The notes under the pieces are model-generated. The model saw only the letters and a program-made list of their open reading frames with translations, had not been told where the DNA came from and made no database searches. A stretch of DNA of 64,000 nt from Neospora caninum Liverpool (lineage: Eukaryota; Apicomplexa; Conoidasida; Eucoccidiorida; Sarcocystidae), in contig NC_018385.1 of the NCBI RefSeq assembly GCF_000208865.1, positions 620,001-684,000 on the forward strand, written 5' to 3'. The position numbers and the translations under genes are program-made. Shown here piece after piece: positions 46,638-59,500 of this stretch (positions within the stretch are counted from its first letter, which is position 1; each line of letters opens with the position of its first letter).

Positions 46638-49600
46638 AATACGCCCCAAGACGGCAGAGACATCGAAGAACACCGGGTGGGCGAAAAAAAGGCGGAGACC
46701 GCTCTCGAGGAAACGCGAGGCACGTAGACGTCTAGGCGTCAGGCGACAATTCGCCGTCTACAAAAAAAGCGACGGCGGAAGACAGTGCTCTCTGGAGAGG
46801 GGGCGGAAAACAGGAACCGCCGAGCCTGCATGGACAGCAAAAAGAGAGCAGGCACGCAACCGGAAACAAGCGGTACCTGCCTCACACGAAAAAAGTTCGT
46901 ATCGGCGAGGGGAACCCAAAAAAACGAGGGAGTGGCGTCGTGGAGGAGTCGTACTCTGTTGGACCTTTGCCGGACACTCGCGTGTTGTTGAAAAAATCGG
47001 GGCCAGTCTGGAATCCTGCGCTCGCCAACGGTCCATTTCAGCAGCTGCCGAGCCGCAAAGCCCGCGGGTTTCGTCCTTGAGAAGTGGTACCCGCGTACTG
47101 TCGGAGAGAAACCTCAGATGAGATTGAGGGAACTAAAGTGGAGAGGAAATCAACCGAGCGTGGAGCTTTCTGCAGGCGACGACCGGTGATTCCCAATACA
47201 GGGTCGCCGGCTGCATGCGGCGAAGACTGAAGCTCTCCAGAAAGAAACACGTCACGCAGCGTAAATGGACAAGCTCCACACTTCCCTTTGTGTACGTACA
47301 GTGCGGAGCGAAGCGGCGGCATCGTGAGGTGTAATCCCAGTAATCGGAAGAGATCGGCGACGGTTTCTTTCAACAGCTGTTTGAGCCAGCTAAACAGTGA
47401 GGGAAAAGAAGCAGTTAAGAGGAAAGATGGCAGGAGAGCAAAAAAGCAGCGGCGGACGATAGTGACCACGAAACCGCAGCTCTGTGAGATAACAGCCAGG
47501 GTTTCCCTAAAAAAACCAAGACACTAATGAGTTCATGCCTTGTGGTCCTCTCCCCACCCACGAGGTTTCCTGGATGAGACGCAATAATCGCGAACTCTTG
47601 GCGAGGAAGGCGCGCAGCCGCCAAAAAAGTTCTTCCTGTCTGTGAGGAACTGACGCCACGTTTGAGAAAGTATACAGCAAACGTAGAAGAACAGCAGACA
47701 CGAGTAAAAGCAGCTGGAGAAGCGCCGCTGGTCACCGGGTCTGCAGGTTTCGTCCTTTGTAGGGCTTCTTTTCGTGGCTCGAAATGGCCGCCATTCCACG
47801 CGCAGGAGTGCTCTGTCCTTTGCGACAGCACGTTCGTTGCTGAGGTGGCGCAACTCAACTCAAAAGTCTCGCAAATTGACGCTGGGACAGGAAGTTTCAA
47901 ATTGTGGAAGCGCAAGGAAGCAGATTCAAAAGCGGAACAAAGAGGACTGGAAATGGAACCTTCCGTACGGTATCCTGTCTGAGCAGTATCTAGCAAGGTG
48001 ATCCTGCGTGCCAGTCACGCGGAGAAAAAAACGGCAGCCGCTGCCACGGAGCGACGGCGAGCTGTGAGAGCAATACCAAAGCTTGGTCGGCTTTTTTGCC
48101 TAATCTAAAATGCATATTGCCTTCGAAAGTGAAGCGTTACTAACAGAAGTGTTTGCCATTGCAGAAACAAGAAAGGAGGCAAGTGTGTTGTCGATTTGTC
48201 GGAGTGTTTTCAACGATGATTCCCAGTGCCTCGACCGGAGCGGCGTGGTAACGTCTTCGATAGTGGGACGCATACCACGAGGATGTCTAAGATACACTGA
48301 CTTTACTGCTTGATTTTTCCAAAGCGATGAGAGGGACCCTCTGCAGACAGCATGCTTTCGGTTTTCTACAGTGGGGGCCGGCATCTGTTCCTTCCTGCCA
48401 GCTCATTTCAATGACTTTTCGCGGCGCATTGTTTTGCCGTGGAGTCTCGAGGTAAGGAAGACTTGCACATGCAGGTGTCATTGTGATGGCGTCACCAGGA
48501 AATGTTGCAAGTGTACTGTTTCCTCTTCGCAGACATATTTTTTGGTGGCTTTCTATCTTCTCTGTCATCTTGTTACTTTGTCGGCGCGAGCCCACATGAT
48601 TACAGGCCGCCGTCAAGCATCATAGTATTCGGCTGGATAGATGCGGTTTAAAGGCGAAATGGTCTGTGTTCAAAAGGTGAGTTTGTGCGTTCGGCAGCAG
48701 TGCAACTTGCCAGTTAGAGTAACGCTCTCACCCAACAGAGAAACCATTTCCTCCCAGCGAAAAAAAATAGTTTGACAGCAGGTTCGCGCAAAGTGTGCAA
48801 TTTCACCTTGACAACTTTTCAGTTCCTTAGCAGAAAAGCCGAAGGCCATTCGTTTTCCCTCGAATACAAACACTAAATACAAAGCAGTTCAATATGAATG
48901 ACGGGCTCCACAGACATCATGTGAGCATTCGGCGAAGCGCATGGGGAGCAAACCCAAGTCCGCCGATCAAACGCACGAGTTTTGTTCTGCAGGAGGTACT
49001 CTCTATGGCCACAAAGAAAGTTCCTCAATTTCACCATGACCATAACTAGGTTATGAGAGATGCATGTGAATAGAAATGAAGCACGCTGAGCTTCCAGACG
49101 CATGCTTTCAACAGAGAGGTTTCCCTAGCCAGCAAAATTCAGTAAAAACCTTACCACAAGAGACTTAAACAAACGGAAAGTAACAAGTTTTGTCCTTCCT
49201 CTGCAACGCGACGTCTCCTGGAGTACCTTGCCTGCCATTGTTTTGTTGTTTTTTCCTTCGCGGGGACATCTGACACTGCTACGTAATAACACATCGGGTG
49301 CTTCTGTGTCTAATATAAAACCTACACGAACGAATGCCACTTTTCAGACGTGACTGGTTGAGCTCTTCTTGTACTTGCACTAAACGACCATTTGTTGCAT
49401 CGAACGCTAGGAACATGCTGACGCACGATATGCTGTCGAATTCCTGCTTCGTACGTCGTCACGCCATCTGCACGGTCACAGTTTCCTGGCCAAAAATTGC
49501 CATTCAAGTTGAGCCCAGTGACACATCGATGGCAGCTAGACAGCTAAAAAGGGAACACGAGACGAGAATCATCATGAGTCAAAAGAGCAATAACGTTTCT

Positions 49601-49970
49601 GTCATTGTTTCAAGAATCTCTGAAAGCGTGGACAACTCTTTCACTGCGCCTGGTCTCAATAGCCTGTTTTTTTCTCGAAATGTCCTGCTGTCGTCGCCCA
49701 TGTGCGAGAACGGCATCGTAGGTGCCAGCGGATCAAGAAATGGAGATCCAGTGTTTCGAAACAGAAGCTGCGGAAACAGAGTTCTGTCTTTCCCAAAGCC
49801 CAGACCGGGCATGGTTGTTTTTGATGATATCTTGGACGAACCATTGTTTTGAAGAGCATCCACGTGGTTGTAGAAGCAACCACACAGTCAACGATGTAGA
49901 CCACAACTTTGCATTTTCACGGTCTTACAAAGAAGTGCTCATTTCAAGGCATATTCGTTCCTGGTATTGG
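46638..49970. other. Calpain upstream region and methyltransferase downstream region
   Basis: No complete gene is supported. One minus-strand stretch, about 47396 down to 47220, follows a good acceptor-like sequence (CACTGTTTAG) and reads protein-like (LKQLLKETVADLFRLLG), but I found no partner exon. A short plus-strand frame from the ATG at 48110 (context CTAAAATGC) runs 67 codons, with a possible donor near 48248. Both are left as unproven. The rest shows nothing. Confidence 0.4.
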
Positions 49971-52900
49971 TCAACTTTTTATACGCAGGAACCAGCAGCA
50001 CTGACTGTCAGTATGGTTGGCCTGCTGATAAAGCCTAACCGGATGGGCGGAGAGCAACAGTTGCACCACAGTTCCTGAACATGCAAATAGCAGAAAAGGC
50101 TACAGTCAGCTGAACTAATACACTACCGAAAATTGAAGAGTGAGGCAGATTGCTCGACAATTTTCTTCTAGAACCGATATCCTAAAACAGTACCTATCAT
50201 CTTCGGCCGTTTTCGGAGGAGTTATGAAGACAACACTGTGTCTCAGTTTTGCACACGAACCGCTTAGTTCGAAAAAACCGAAGAAGCGACAAGTGTTGCC
50301 CTCGAGACATTTCACGAGGCTGCTGTCGTGTAATTCGAAACCTACCAATCCAGTCTTACTGGAGTTTCCGTAGAAGCAAACGGTCTTTTCCCATGTCCTT
50401 ACCTGTTTCCTCCGCGACATCGTGGATCCACTGCGTATAGGTTTCTGCGCGTCTGTAGACCGTCGGATTTCCCCCTAGTGCCCAATTGCGACTCTGCTTT
50501 CCTTTATCCGATGGCTCCCCGCAGCTCTCGCGCAAGAAGACAAAACCTCCACTTCTAGACCAGAGAGATACCAATTTCCGAAGAAGTGCCTTCACTTCAT
50601 GATCAGTGAGGTACATCAGCAGCCAGTTGATAATTATCAAGTCAAACGTGTCCGGGGAGTCTGCACAGCGATGAGAAACCACGCACACCCCCCATTATAT
50701 TGAACAGAGTTTTGGTCGAGAGGCAGGAACATGGAAGTAAATCTGCCCCTCTCCAATTCAGGTTTCCTTCCAGTCTGTCATCCGTCATTTAGAATCGGTA
50801 CAGGCAAAATCCACAAAGGGATTGGCACTACGCCGAGCTCGATTATATGTTCGGTAGCACTACGGCTAGTAGACGCCGAGGATCGCAGTTGCTGCCACCG
50901 TTCTGTGGTGCTCTCGAACTGCAGTCGGTTGACTGAAACACAATTTAAACTCTAAAACTGTACTCAGAATGTATGTTCAGAGGGGCATTTTATTTGTGCG
51001 TGAACAAGGGCACAGTCAACCTAAGACTTTTGCAGACTATCCGGAAACTAACAGCCTGCGCTTCACGACGGAGCTCATTGCTTGCGACAAAAGCCAAGGA
51101 AGGTGGCTCCTCTGAGCTCAACGAAACACTAGTATTGGTGGAGAAACTGACCGCGCGTTCAAGAAAGTACGAGGCCGGATAACTAAAAAGCGGGGAACAC
51201 TCCATCCACGTTGTTTGCTGCCTTACGAGTAAAACCGCCGCAAAATGGGTACCCAGTGAAACTGTCCCGTACCTCTCTCGTGTGGCAGGCCAGCCGGGAG
51301 TACCCTGGGGTCATTCGCCGCAAGAGGGAACTCGATAGTGGTTGCATCGGCTACGACAAATAGGTCCCACTTCCTGCACACACAGCAGCAAGGCCGCTTG
51401 AGCTGAATCACTCGGTCACCCTCACTGACGCAGAAACCCTTGCTTTCTCTGTGGTTACTTATGTCGGCAAGAAAAAAGCGTACCCAACACTGACTAGCAT
51501 GAGAGCAACTGCCATGCTGTCAGCACTCACTGAAATCCACTGCTGAGTACATGTGCCGCGGCAATCGTCAAACATACAGAATGGAAGCTTACCGGCAATG
51601 AGATCTGCCGTTAGCGTCGCGGTTGGCTCTGACGTACTCGTCAACAAAATCGACTGCCACCACCTGTGTCGCGAATTCCTGCAGCAGCCGCGTTAGACGG
51701 CCAATGCCAGCGCCGAGTTCCAAAACATGACCGAAGAGAGGGACCGATTCTAGGTGGGATCCCGGAATCCGCCGTAACAGAGTCTTTTCACGGTCATGTC
51801 CACAGATTTCGTCCTTCCATGACACGCACATGGCATTTTGTTCCGTTCCCTTCGTTCGATGCGGTTGTAAGGTTGTTGCATCAGATTTGACCAGTTGAAT
51901 ATTTGCCAGCTGCCGATACCCATCACGAACCCTAGCTTCTACGTTCCTTTTTGCGATTCCGAGTAAGTCTGTATCAGCTTCACTGTTCACGAGAAGAAGT
52001 GGGAGAGCAGACGAAATCGAAAGGCAGGACTTGGGCTGGCATGTGGACACAGAACATCGCGTCCACGTATCGACAACGCCTGCTCCAGGAAGGTTGCCCT
52101 GTTTTTCTCTCGTACCCGACTGTTCAACCCTATGCAATGAAGCAGAAGGAGAATGCGATGAAGAACTTTCTTTCTTGAGTAATGCATCCACCGTGTGCTG
52201 CATCACGAGATTTATCACTTCTTGCGCATCAGCATTCGAGAAACCCTGAGGGCAGACCACAGTGGGAAAGTAAGGTCTGAACAGACACTAGGAATTCACA
52301 GATGCATTCGTTGGAAGTACGCAATAAAGACAAAACTCATGTACACAACAACATTCGTAGCTGTTCGTATCCGAACTGGCGTCATACGTTCTTTTTTCGT
52401 GCACATTGCCGTGCACAATACTCCCTTTGATAAATGCAAACACTGGAGCCACATGCGTGCTACACGACTCCTCAAATGATCAGGCGGTTTACCATTACTT
52501 CTGATCTTATCTATTCAGTCTGTCTCAGCTGGAAGAGGCTCTTCTGGCGGTATCACTTTTTACCTGTTTGCACGCGTCTTGTTTTAGCAGCATGCCCTCG
52601 TTCGTGAGCCCGAACTTGTTAAGTGCACATTGCCAATAGCCACGGAACTTTTCTCGCGGATTCTCTGCCACATTCGCTGAGGGTGGCTCGTGTCTTTCGG
52701 TCCTATCAGCACCCACATGATTCGAGGCGCTGGAGGTGAACTTCGCTTCTTTTTCGGTTTCGAATGCGTCTACCTCTGTCACTTTAGATTCATCCCGAGG
52801 CTTCTGAGCAACGTTTACCGTCCCCAAACGTAGCACGTTCTCCAATACTACTCCACTATTATCCTGAGTAACACCCCAAATACTCCCTGCAGATGTCCTG

Positions 52901-53175
52901 CACATTCCTGAGCTAGAGGGGCTTTTTTCCTTTGATTCCACCTGCTCGACTCGAAACGGTTGCACGTAGTCCTTCGTGAAGTAACTCCCTTCATCTTGGT
53001 GATAGTCGTTTGGCCCACCGCGAGGTCGGGCTGACTTTTCGGCGAGAGCATCGTCTGCGATTTGAAAAGCCTCACATTCATTGCCCGTGGGAGGACGATG
53101 CGATTGCAGCAAAAGTGAAGACGTCACCTCGCGTTCCTGCTCGGGATCATGCAGCACAATCGTCTGAAGCTTCAT
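49971..53175 (-). CDS. Phosphoethanolamine N-methyltransferase-like SAM enzyme (about 575 aa)
   Basis: Model (minus): 53175-52564, 52245-51593, 51373-51273, 50660-50403 and 50074-49971. Sites are GT-AG, phases agree and the 1728 nt are divisible by three. Motifs match the first methyltransferase domain of plant PEAMT and related enzymes in order: YWQCALNKFGLTNEGMLL, then after an insertion VLELGAGIGRLTRLL (SAM-binding motif I), VVAVDFVDEY, VADATTIEFPL, FDLIIINWLLMYLTDHEV, GGFVFLRESC, NPTVYRRAETYTQWI and a terminal SQCCWFLRIK. A single domain, as in the Plasmodium enzyme, but enlarged: about 190 residues precede the first motif and about 180 are inserted before motif I (usual size about 270 aa). 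The likely reaction is SAM-dependent methylation of phosphoethanolamine towards phosphocholine; another small substrate is possible. An acceptor-like site lies just before the ATG, so a 5' exon may exist. Confidence 0.8.
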
Positions 53176-55238
53176 AGCTGAGAAATCACAGAAACTCACG
53201 ATATGCGAATAGATGGCTAAAGGAATGCCCTAGGTGTATTCCAGTCGTCGACATGCAGTGAGGAGAAGACGGACAGTTTGAAAGATGTTTGGGGTCCCAA
53301 TCATGCAGAACAGCACGAATTCGCCATACAGCATCTTCTGATGAATTGCGCAGCAGTGAGGAATAAAAATGTTGGTGTCCTGTCTAGCCGGGCCCCATCG
53401 ATCGGGAACGTAGCTAGACATCCTAGAGGGCGTGCCCAAAGTGAGTCCGGCTTTCCAAGCACGCAAACCGATCCAGCTCGAAGCGTCTGTTCAATGTCGT
53501 CGTCAGGCTAGCCTACACATATCGTAGCTGTTCACCAGCAAAAAGTTTTTGTCATTTGAAAACGAAAATATGTTCCAAGGAACTAAGGTAAGACAGGTCT
53601 GTCAATTGCCGGCCTTGGTATGCCACAAGGACATTTGCAACAAGGGAACCACATGATGTCAGGAGTTGGGGAAACAGAGACTTATGGCCCCCACAATAAC
53701 AACGGTGCATGGGGTTTTGCTTACTGCAAGAGCACATCTATACAAGCTGAACTGAACCAACGTTCTTTGTTGCCTGCCCGGCGAAGCCTCTGCTTTCAAA
53801 TAGATTTCGTGGAAAGCCTAAGATCGCAGGTTTGATTGACATTCAGCCGCTACCGCTAGTCTGAGCAGTACCATCGTCCAGGGAATGAGAATCTCTGAGA
53901 CAAGCTTATCTATAATGTTTTTCTGTGGAGTCAATACTACCAGACTCTTCCTCTGTGCGGTCTAGACGTTCGCGTGGTAGGGCAGGCTTCAGTCGCCACC
54001 AATCAAGCCCAATTATTTTCAGGCCAACGAGTAACCGTTCCATTTTCACTTCTCTCTGAGCTGTACGTCTTCTCCCCAATCTCTCTATGTGGCTCTTTCA
54101 GGAGCCGTAAACACAGTTTCTCGGGTTTTCCGTGATTCATACTGAGCCAATGCAGGCGCCCCTACCACCGACAGGGCGGGCGCGAAAGTGGGAGTGTTGT
54201 GGACTGTGCTTTCTGCCTCGGCGAACCGTGTTACCACGGATAAAACGCCACTAAAACAAAGTCGCAGACGAGCTGCGAATGCAGCCGACTCTTCTGACTG
54301 ATCCAGCCGATGTCCTGCTCACCCATCTGGACATTCTTCTGGCGCCGGCGGCCCCCACGAGATGCAGCAGGCGTGACCCTCCACAGCACCGCGTTTTCGT
54401 TTGTTCTGCTCGCGAATCTTCCCTATCGTGTCTGGAGAAGGCAAAAGGAATCCGCCCTTCTCTGCGTTGAGACTCCAAGAAGACAACGACGTCTGCAACC
54501 ATCGCACGCGTTTTTGCCGAGGCTGAATCGGCGCGTCGGCGAGCTTCAGAGAGTCACGGAGAAAAAAAAGCGAAAACAGGAGAGGGCAGGCATCTGCCTG
54601 GCAATGCCTGTTCAGCAGAAGTGACGCCTCGGCTTTTTATTGCCGCTGCGACCTCACTAGGAGACGAAACACCCTGTGCTACATCTGTACTTTGATTCCA
54701 CGAGCACTCGTGTAGCGGTGAAATTGGCAGTGTGTGTCGTGTGTAGCGCATCGTCGGATTAGATGGTCAGTCAAATTTTCTCTGTGATCTTTAAGAGTTT
54801 TCAAAAACATAATCAAAATGCGTGTGTGGCTACGCTGGACCAACCGCATTGACGGATGCCGCAAAGAAAAAGGGCACAGGACATGAAATCAGACACACAC
54901 AATGGAAACGCCTTTCGGTACGGGTTTACAAAGTCCTCAAAAAACGATGCCTTCGCCATTGCTGCTGCCTTGTTCTCCCGGCCCTCTGTTTCGTTACGCC
55001 CTTTGCTGTCCTTTCTTCTAAGTGTAGCCCCCTCGCATCCTCTCTGCGAAGTCCTGTCTTCTGTCTTTTACAGAGAGTCGCTCTTCTCTCTCTGTCTCGT
55101 GCACCCTCTCCTGTATTTCACACTCCTCCTCTAAACCTCATGGCAGGGTCGCGCGTCCTGCCCTTCTAGGCAGAAACTCTACACCTTCATCACCGCCGGA
55201 TGTTTCTCGCATTTTCCCCCTGTGTGAAGGTGTCCGGT
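53176..55238. other. Intergenic, no gene seen
   Basis: Frames are at most about 115 codons, without motifs. The left part is the upstream region of the methyltransferase gene and the right part the 3' region of the large low-complexity gene. A pyrimidine-rich stretch lies at about 54.95-55.14 kb on the plus strand. Confidence 0.45.
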
Positions 55239-56518
55239 TCATTTTAAAATCTCTCTTAACGCGCAACGATTGCTGCACAAAGAACGGGACGATTCGGCTT
55301 CCTTCCAGGACGCTCGCGAGGCGAACGGAGACCCTCCGGAGCCTGCGGAAACGCGCTGTTGGTTTCTCGGCTTCGCCAGCTTCTCGGCTCTCTCCATTTG
55401 CCGCTTAAGCTCTAAGGAAACGTGAACAGCACTCGAGGAGACACGAGGCAGCGTAGCCGCGGGAAGAGAAGAAAGAGAAACAGGACACGCAGGAACCGGC
55501 GAAGAACCGATAGAAACCAGCGACTCTCTCAGGGACACCGGGTCACGGCGTGGCTGAGCCGAGGAAGAGACAGCAGAAAAAGAACGGGGGTGTTGAGAGA
55601 AAGCTGAGGCGTCACCAGAACGGTTGCAAGGGGACGGGGGTTGGCCTGGAATGCTTGCACCGATGGCAGAGGAAGCGGCGGACGATGAAGAAGCGCCGAG
55701 GTACCAGGAGTGAAACGGAGAAGATGTGCAGACGGAAGCGGCGTTTGGTTGTCGAGAGGCAAAGGCGTAAGATGCTGAGGCAGCGCGCGCAGGTGGGGAA
55801 GGCGTAGCCGACGCAGCGAAACGAGGACGCAGAGAGGAAACGGAGGGCGAATACGGCCCCGACGCTGACAGCGAAGAGACACACCGAGCAGCGGCGGGAG
55901 AGGGGCTTCCCACAGGTGGAAATGAAGATATGTGAGAGGAGACAAGCGAAAGACCGGCACACGACCTGTCTTCTGACCTTCGCAAGGAAAGGCAAGCAGC
56001 CAAAGAGGAGGTGAACCGAAGGGAAGAATGCGAGCACGCGGGCGCAGCAGACGAAGACGAGGCTCGAACAGTGAGGCGTGAGCATGACAAAGTCGAGAGA
56101 GAAGGAGAGGACAAAGAAGAAACAGATGCTGGTGACGAGGAAAGGGACGCTTCGGTTGACCTCGGCCGCGTGACTGTGGCAAGGAGAGCCCCACGGAGAC
56201 TGACGGCTAGGGGTTTAGGAGATGGGGCTAAAATGTGGAAGGGAAAAAAGGCACAGAAAAAATACGGGAAAATGAAGCAAAATGAAGCCGAGAAGGCAGG
56301 GCACACCCACAAATGAGAGAGAAAAAACGAATCCAAAAATGTAGGCACGAAGCGAAACGTCTCTCTGAATCTCGTAACCTCTACGGTACAATGCGTTTTC
56401 TCCACAGACTTGTCCGCGCGTCCCCGTACCGAAAGGCGAGAGAGTGACAAAGCCCCCCCAGAAAAATGTCACAACCGTCCTTCAATGCCATGTGCTTTTG
56501 TGCTTATGTGTGTTATCC

Positions 56519-56560
<42 letters not shown>

Positions 56561-59500
56561 GCTAGTCGATGTGTGCTGGGGCGTTTACAGGTGATTATGT
56601 AAACACAACTATTAAGCAATGCGAAGCGCCTTCTAGGCGCTTTCAGCTATGTCAGCATACGTCCCCACAAAGATATTTGTATACATGTATGTAGGCATAG
56701 ATTCGTTCATCTGCTCATGCACGTGTAAGCATATTTAGAGTTTCTCAATTTACGTGTAGATATTTTCAATGTACGTGTAGATATTCACCCCGTCGCATGA
56801 AGATTGGTAGAACAAAACCGTCCCTGTGGCATCCCCCGTCTTCCTGTGTATACAGATTTCAGTGTCGCGCCGACTGGTCGCTACCCATCAGCACGTCACT
56901 ATCTTGTGTGGGTACAAGCCTATCATTCCATTTCCGATTTATATGTAGCGTCTGAGCGCCTCGCTCTTCTGTTCCGCTTCCTCATTCTCCTTACGATTTC
57001 CTCTGTCGGCTGACGAGTGCTTCTCTGTCTGTGCGTCGCCTGCCATGCCGTCTTGCTCTTTTTCTCGTATTTGGCATCGTTCACTGATTTTCGTTTCCGC
57101 CCTGTCCGCACAAGGGCTGCCATCTTCCGTAGGAATTCCCTCTGTCCGTCTTTCCTCGCCGCTCGGGTTTCGCGTGTTTCTCTCGTTGGTGTTTTTCTCT
57201 GCTGCCCGTTCTCTTCCCCTGTCTCTTGCCCCCTCTCTTGTCTCTTCCGCGACTCTTTCTTCATCCGATGCACCCCCCCACTCTATGCTGCATTTTCCTC
57301 TAGGCTTCTCCCTCCCGTTTCCTCGTCTTTCTTCTATCTCCTTCCTCGCATCTCTGCCATCTGCTTTAACAATGTGGAAAGCCTCCTTGTTTTCTGGGAA
57401 CTTTGGAGGCTTTCTGCAACTTCCTCGTCGGTCCCTGTTTCCACGACCCTCGCCGCCGCGCTGTTCGCTCGCTTCAGCAGGACGCGGTCGAAAGCACCAC
57501 CTTTCAGCTCTCCACACCGCGCGGATGTTCGCCTCTTCACTGAAGACGCGATAGAGTTCACAAGAAGCCGCTCTTGCTTTCGGCGCATTTCTCCTTCGAC
57601 TCTGAAGTTCATCACTGGATCTGACCTCGCCTGCGCTGCCTCCTCCCCGTTTTCTTGAACCCGAAGGAAAAGCTGCTGCCTCGCCGCGCGTGTCCGCCTC
57701 CCTCTCCTCTCTCCGCACACCAACGCATTGAAGGCCCTCCATGCTGGCTAAAGTCGATTCAGAGTTGTAACTCCGCGCCGTCCTCGCGCTGGCGTCATCC
57801 GCTGCATACGGTGCATCCAGCGGGGCGGAGTCACGCAAGCTGGTCAGGAGGAAACCTGGTGCCGAGGGCGGCGAGGCGCGTGGCCTTGCATGCGTGCTTG
57901 CCTTCTCCTTTTCGCTTCCTTGAGTAGCCGTTCTCCCTCCAGACCAGGGAACATGCGGAGACACCGACACAGATGAAGAGATAGGCGGAGAGACCAGAGA
58001 AATTCGAGGTACACTTGACGCCGCAGCGTTGCCGGCGTCGGGGAGAAACGATGGCGCAGCTTCCGGAGGCGGAGGGGACACTCCACGGGGCGGAAGAGAC
58101 GGAAAGGAGGAAGCGGACGGGACAGTCGAACAGGAAGGAGACTGGGCAGAGGCAGATGTCGAAGGCGCAAGATGCGAAGCAGAGAAGGGCAACGAACGGA
58201 CCAGCGGATCGCTTTGGGTTTGCGGAGGGTCGTCGGCGAAAGAAATTCGACGAAGGGGTTTGGGAACTGCCGTCTCTTTCCTGGAGTTTACACTCGCAGC
58301 CGGCGCCCCCGCACGCACCTCCAGGCCAACATGCTGGCTGTCGCCTCCTCCGAAGGAAGACTCCATCGCAGACGAGGCAGGGGAGAGGGAACAGGCAGGC
58401 GGGGCAGGACAGTTCAAGGTTAGGTGCTTCGACTCCGAAAAAGCGAAAGAGTCGCAAGAGGAAGAAAACGAGGCAGAGAGTCTCGACGACGAACGTGGAC
58501 CTGGATTGCTACCTTCCTCTCCAGTACCTTCCTCTTCAGTACCTTCCGGCTCATGTGAGGCTTCTCCCTTTGCAGACGGCTGCTGCGCCTCGCCCTCTTC
58601 TTCGTTCACGGATGTGCTTCCCCACCCTTCTTCCCGCGTCTGTATGGAGGCCCTCCTCAGCTGCAGATGCTTCGCCAGGCGCTGTCGGATGGTGCACAAA
58701 ATAGGCGGCGGCTCGCCAGCACGGCGAAGAACGCACTCGAACCCACGGATTCTTGCCTCTCCCTTGAAGCCTAAATTCCCGATACTCTGGACTCTCTCGT
58801 CTCTCCCATCGCTCGCAGCCTCAGCTTCGCGCCAGAGAGCGAGCGAACGTAGAGGAGCAAAGCGGAGCAGCAGGCGCAGCCAGCACGGGCGGAAGACGCG
58901 TGGCCATCGGACGAGGGCGGTGACGGGGTTCGAGATCTCGAGCTCCAGCACGAAGCCGTCGGCGAGGAGTCGAAGAAGTGCAGCGACAGCTGAGATAAAG
59001 CGGTGGAACAATCAGAAGACCTGCGGAGGTGAGCAGAGTGAGGCCTTTTCCGGGGTTACGGAGGTCTCTCTTTGCATGGTGACACCGGTCTCAAGTCTCT
59101 TCCCAGCTTTCCAGCGCGCCCTTGTCTCCCTCACGAGTTGCGAATCTTTAGCGCCGGGCGTGTGAGGACAGTCGACAAGCGAAGGATCGAGCACGCGCCT
59201 CCACGTAGCAATATCGCACACACAAATTCTCGGTTCCATGCTAAGATTTGAAGACATATATATATATATATATATATATGTCCTTGCATGTTTGGATGGG
59301 GGCCCACGTTGTTTGTTGCTTTGGGGTACTGTTTTGCTTTTTCGAAGGACCCTTTCCGCTCTCTTCGCTCAAGTGAGTTCAGTAATTTCTTGGTCGCGTT
59401 GCCTCCGTACCGACAGGAAGAGAACACCTTGTTTCGGGATCGACGGAATAGACACTGAGGACGTCTCGGGTAACATCCCACAATCGCGACTGAAGAATAG

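Noticed and set aside
42924..46673. 1249-codon frame treated as one plain gene
   Set aside because: It is calpain exon 1 plus an in-frame upstream stretch; its first codon is GTG, not ATG.
57955..59165. 378-codon plus-strand frame opposite the large low-complexity gene
   Set aside because: It is a shadow of exon 3 on the minus strand in GC-rich DNA, with no start context or motif.
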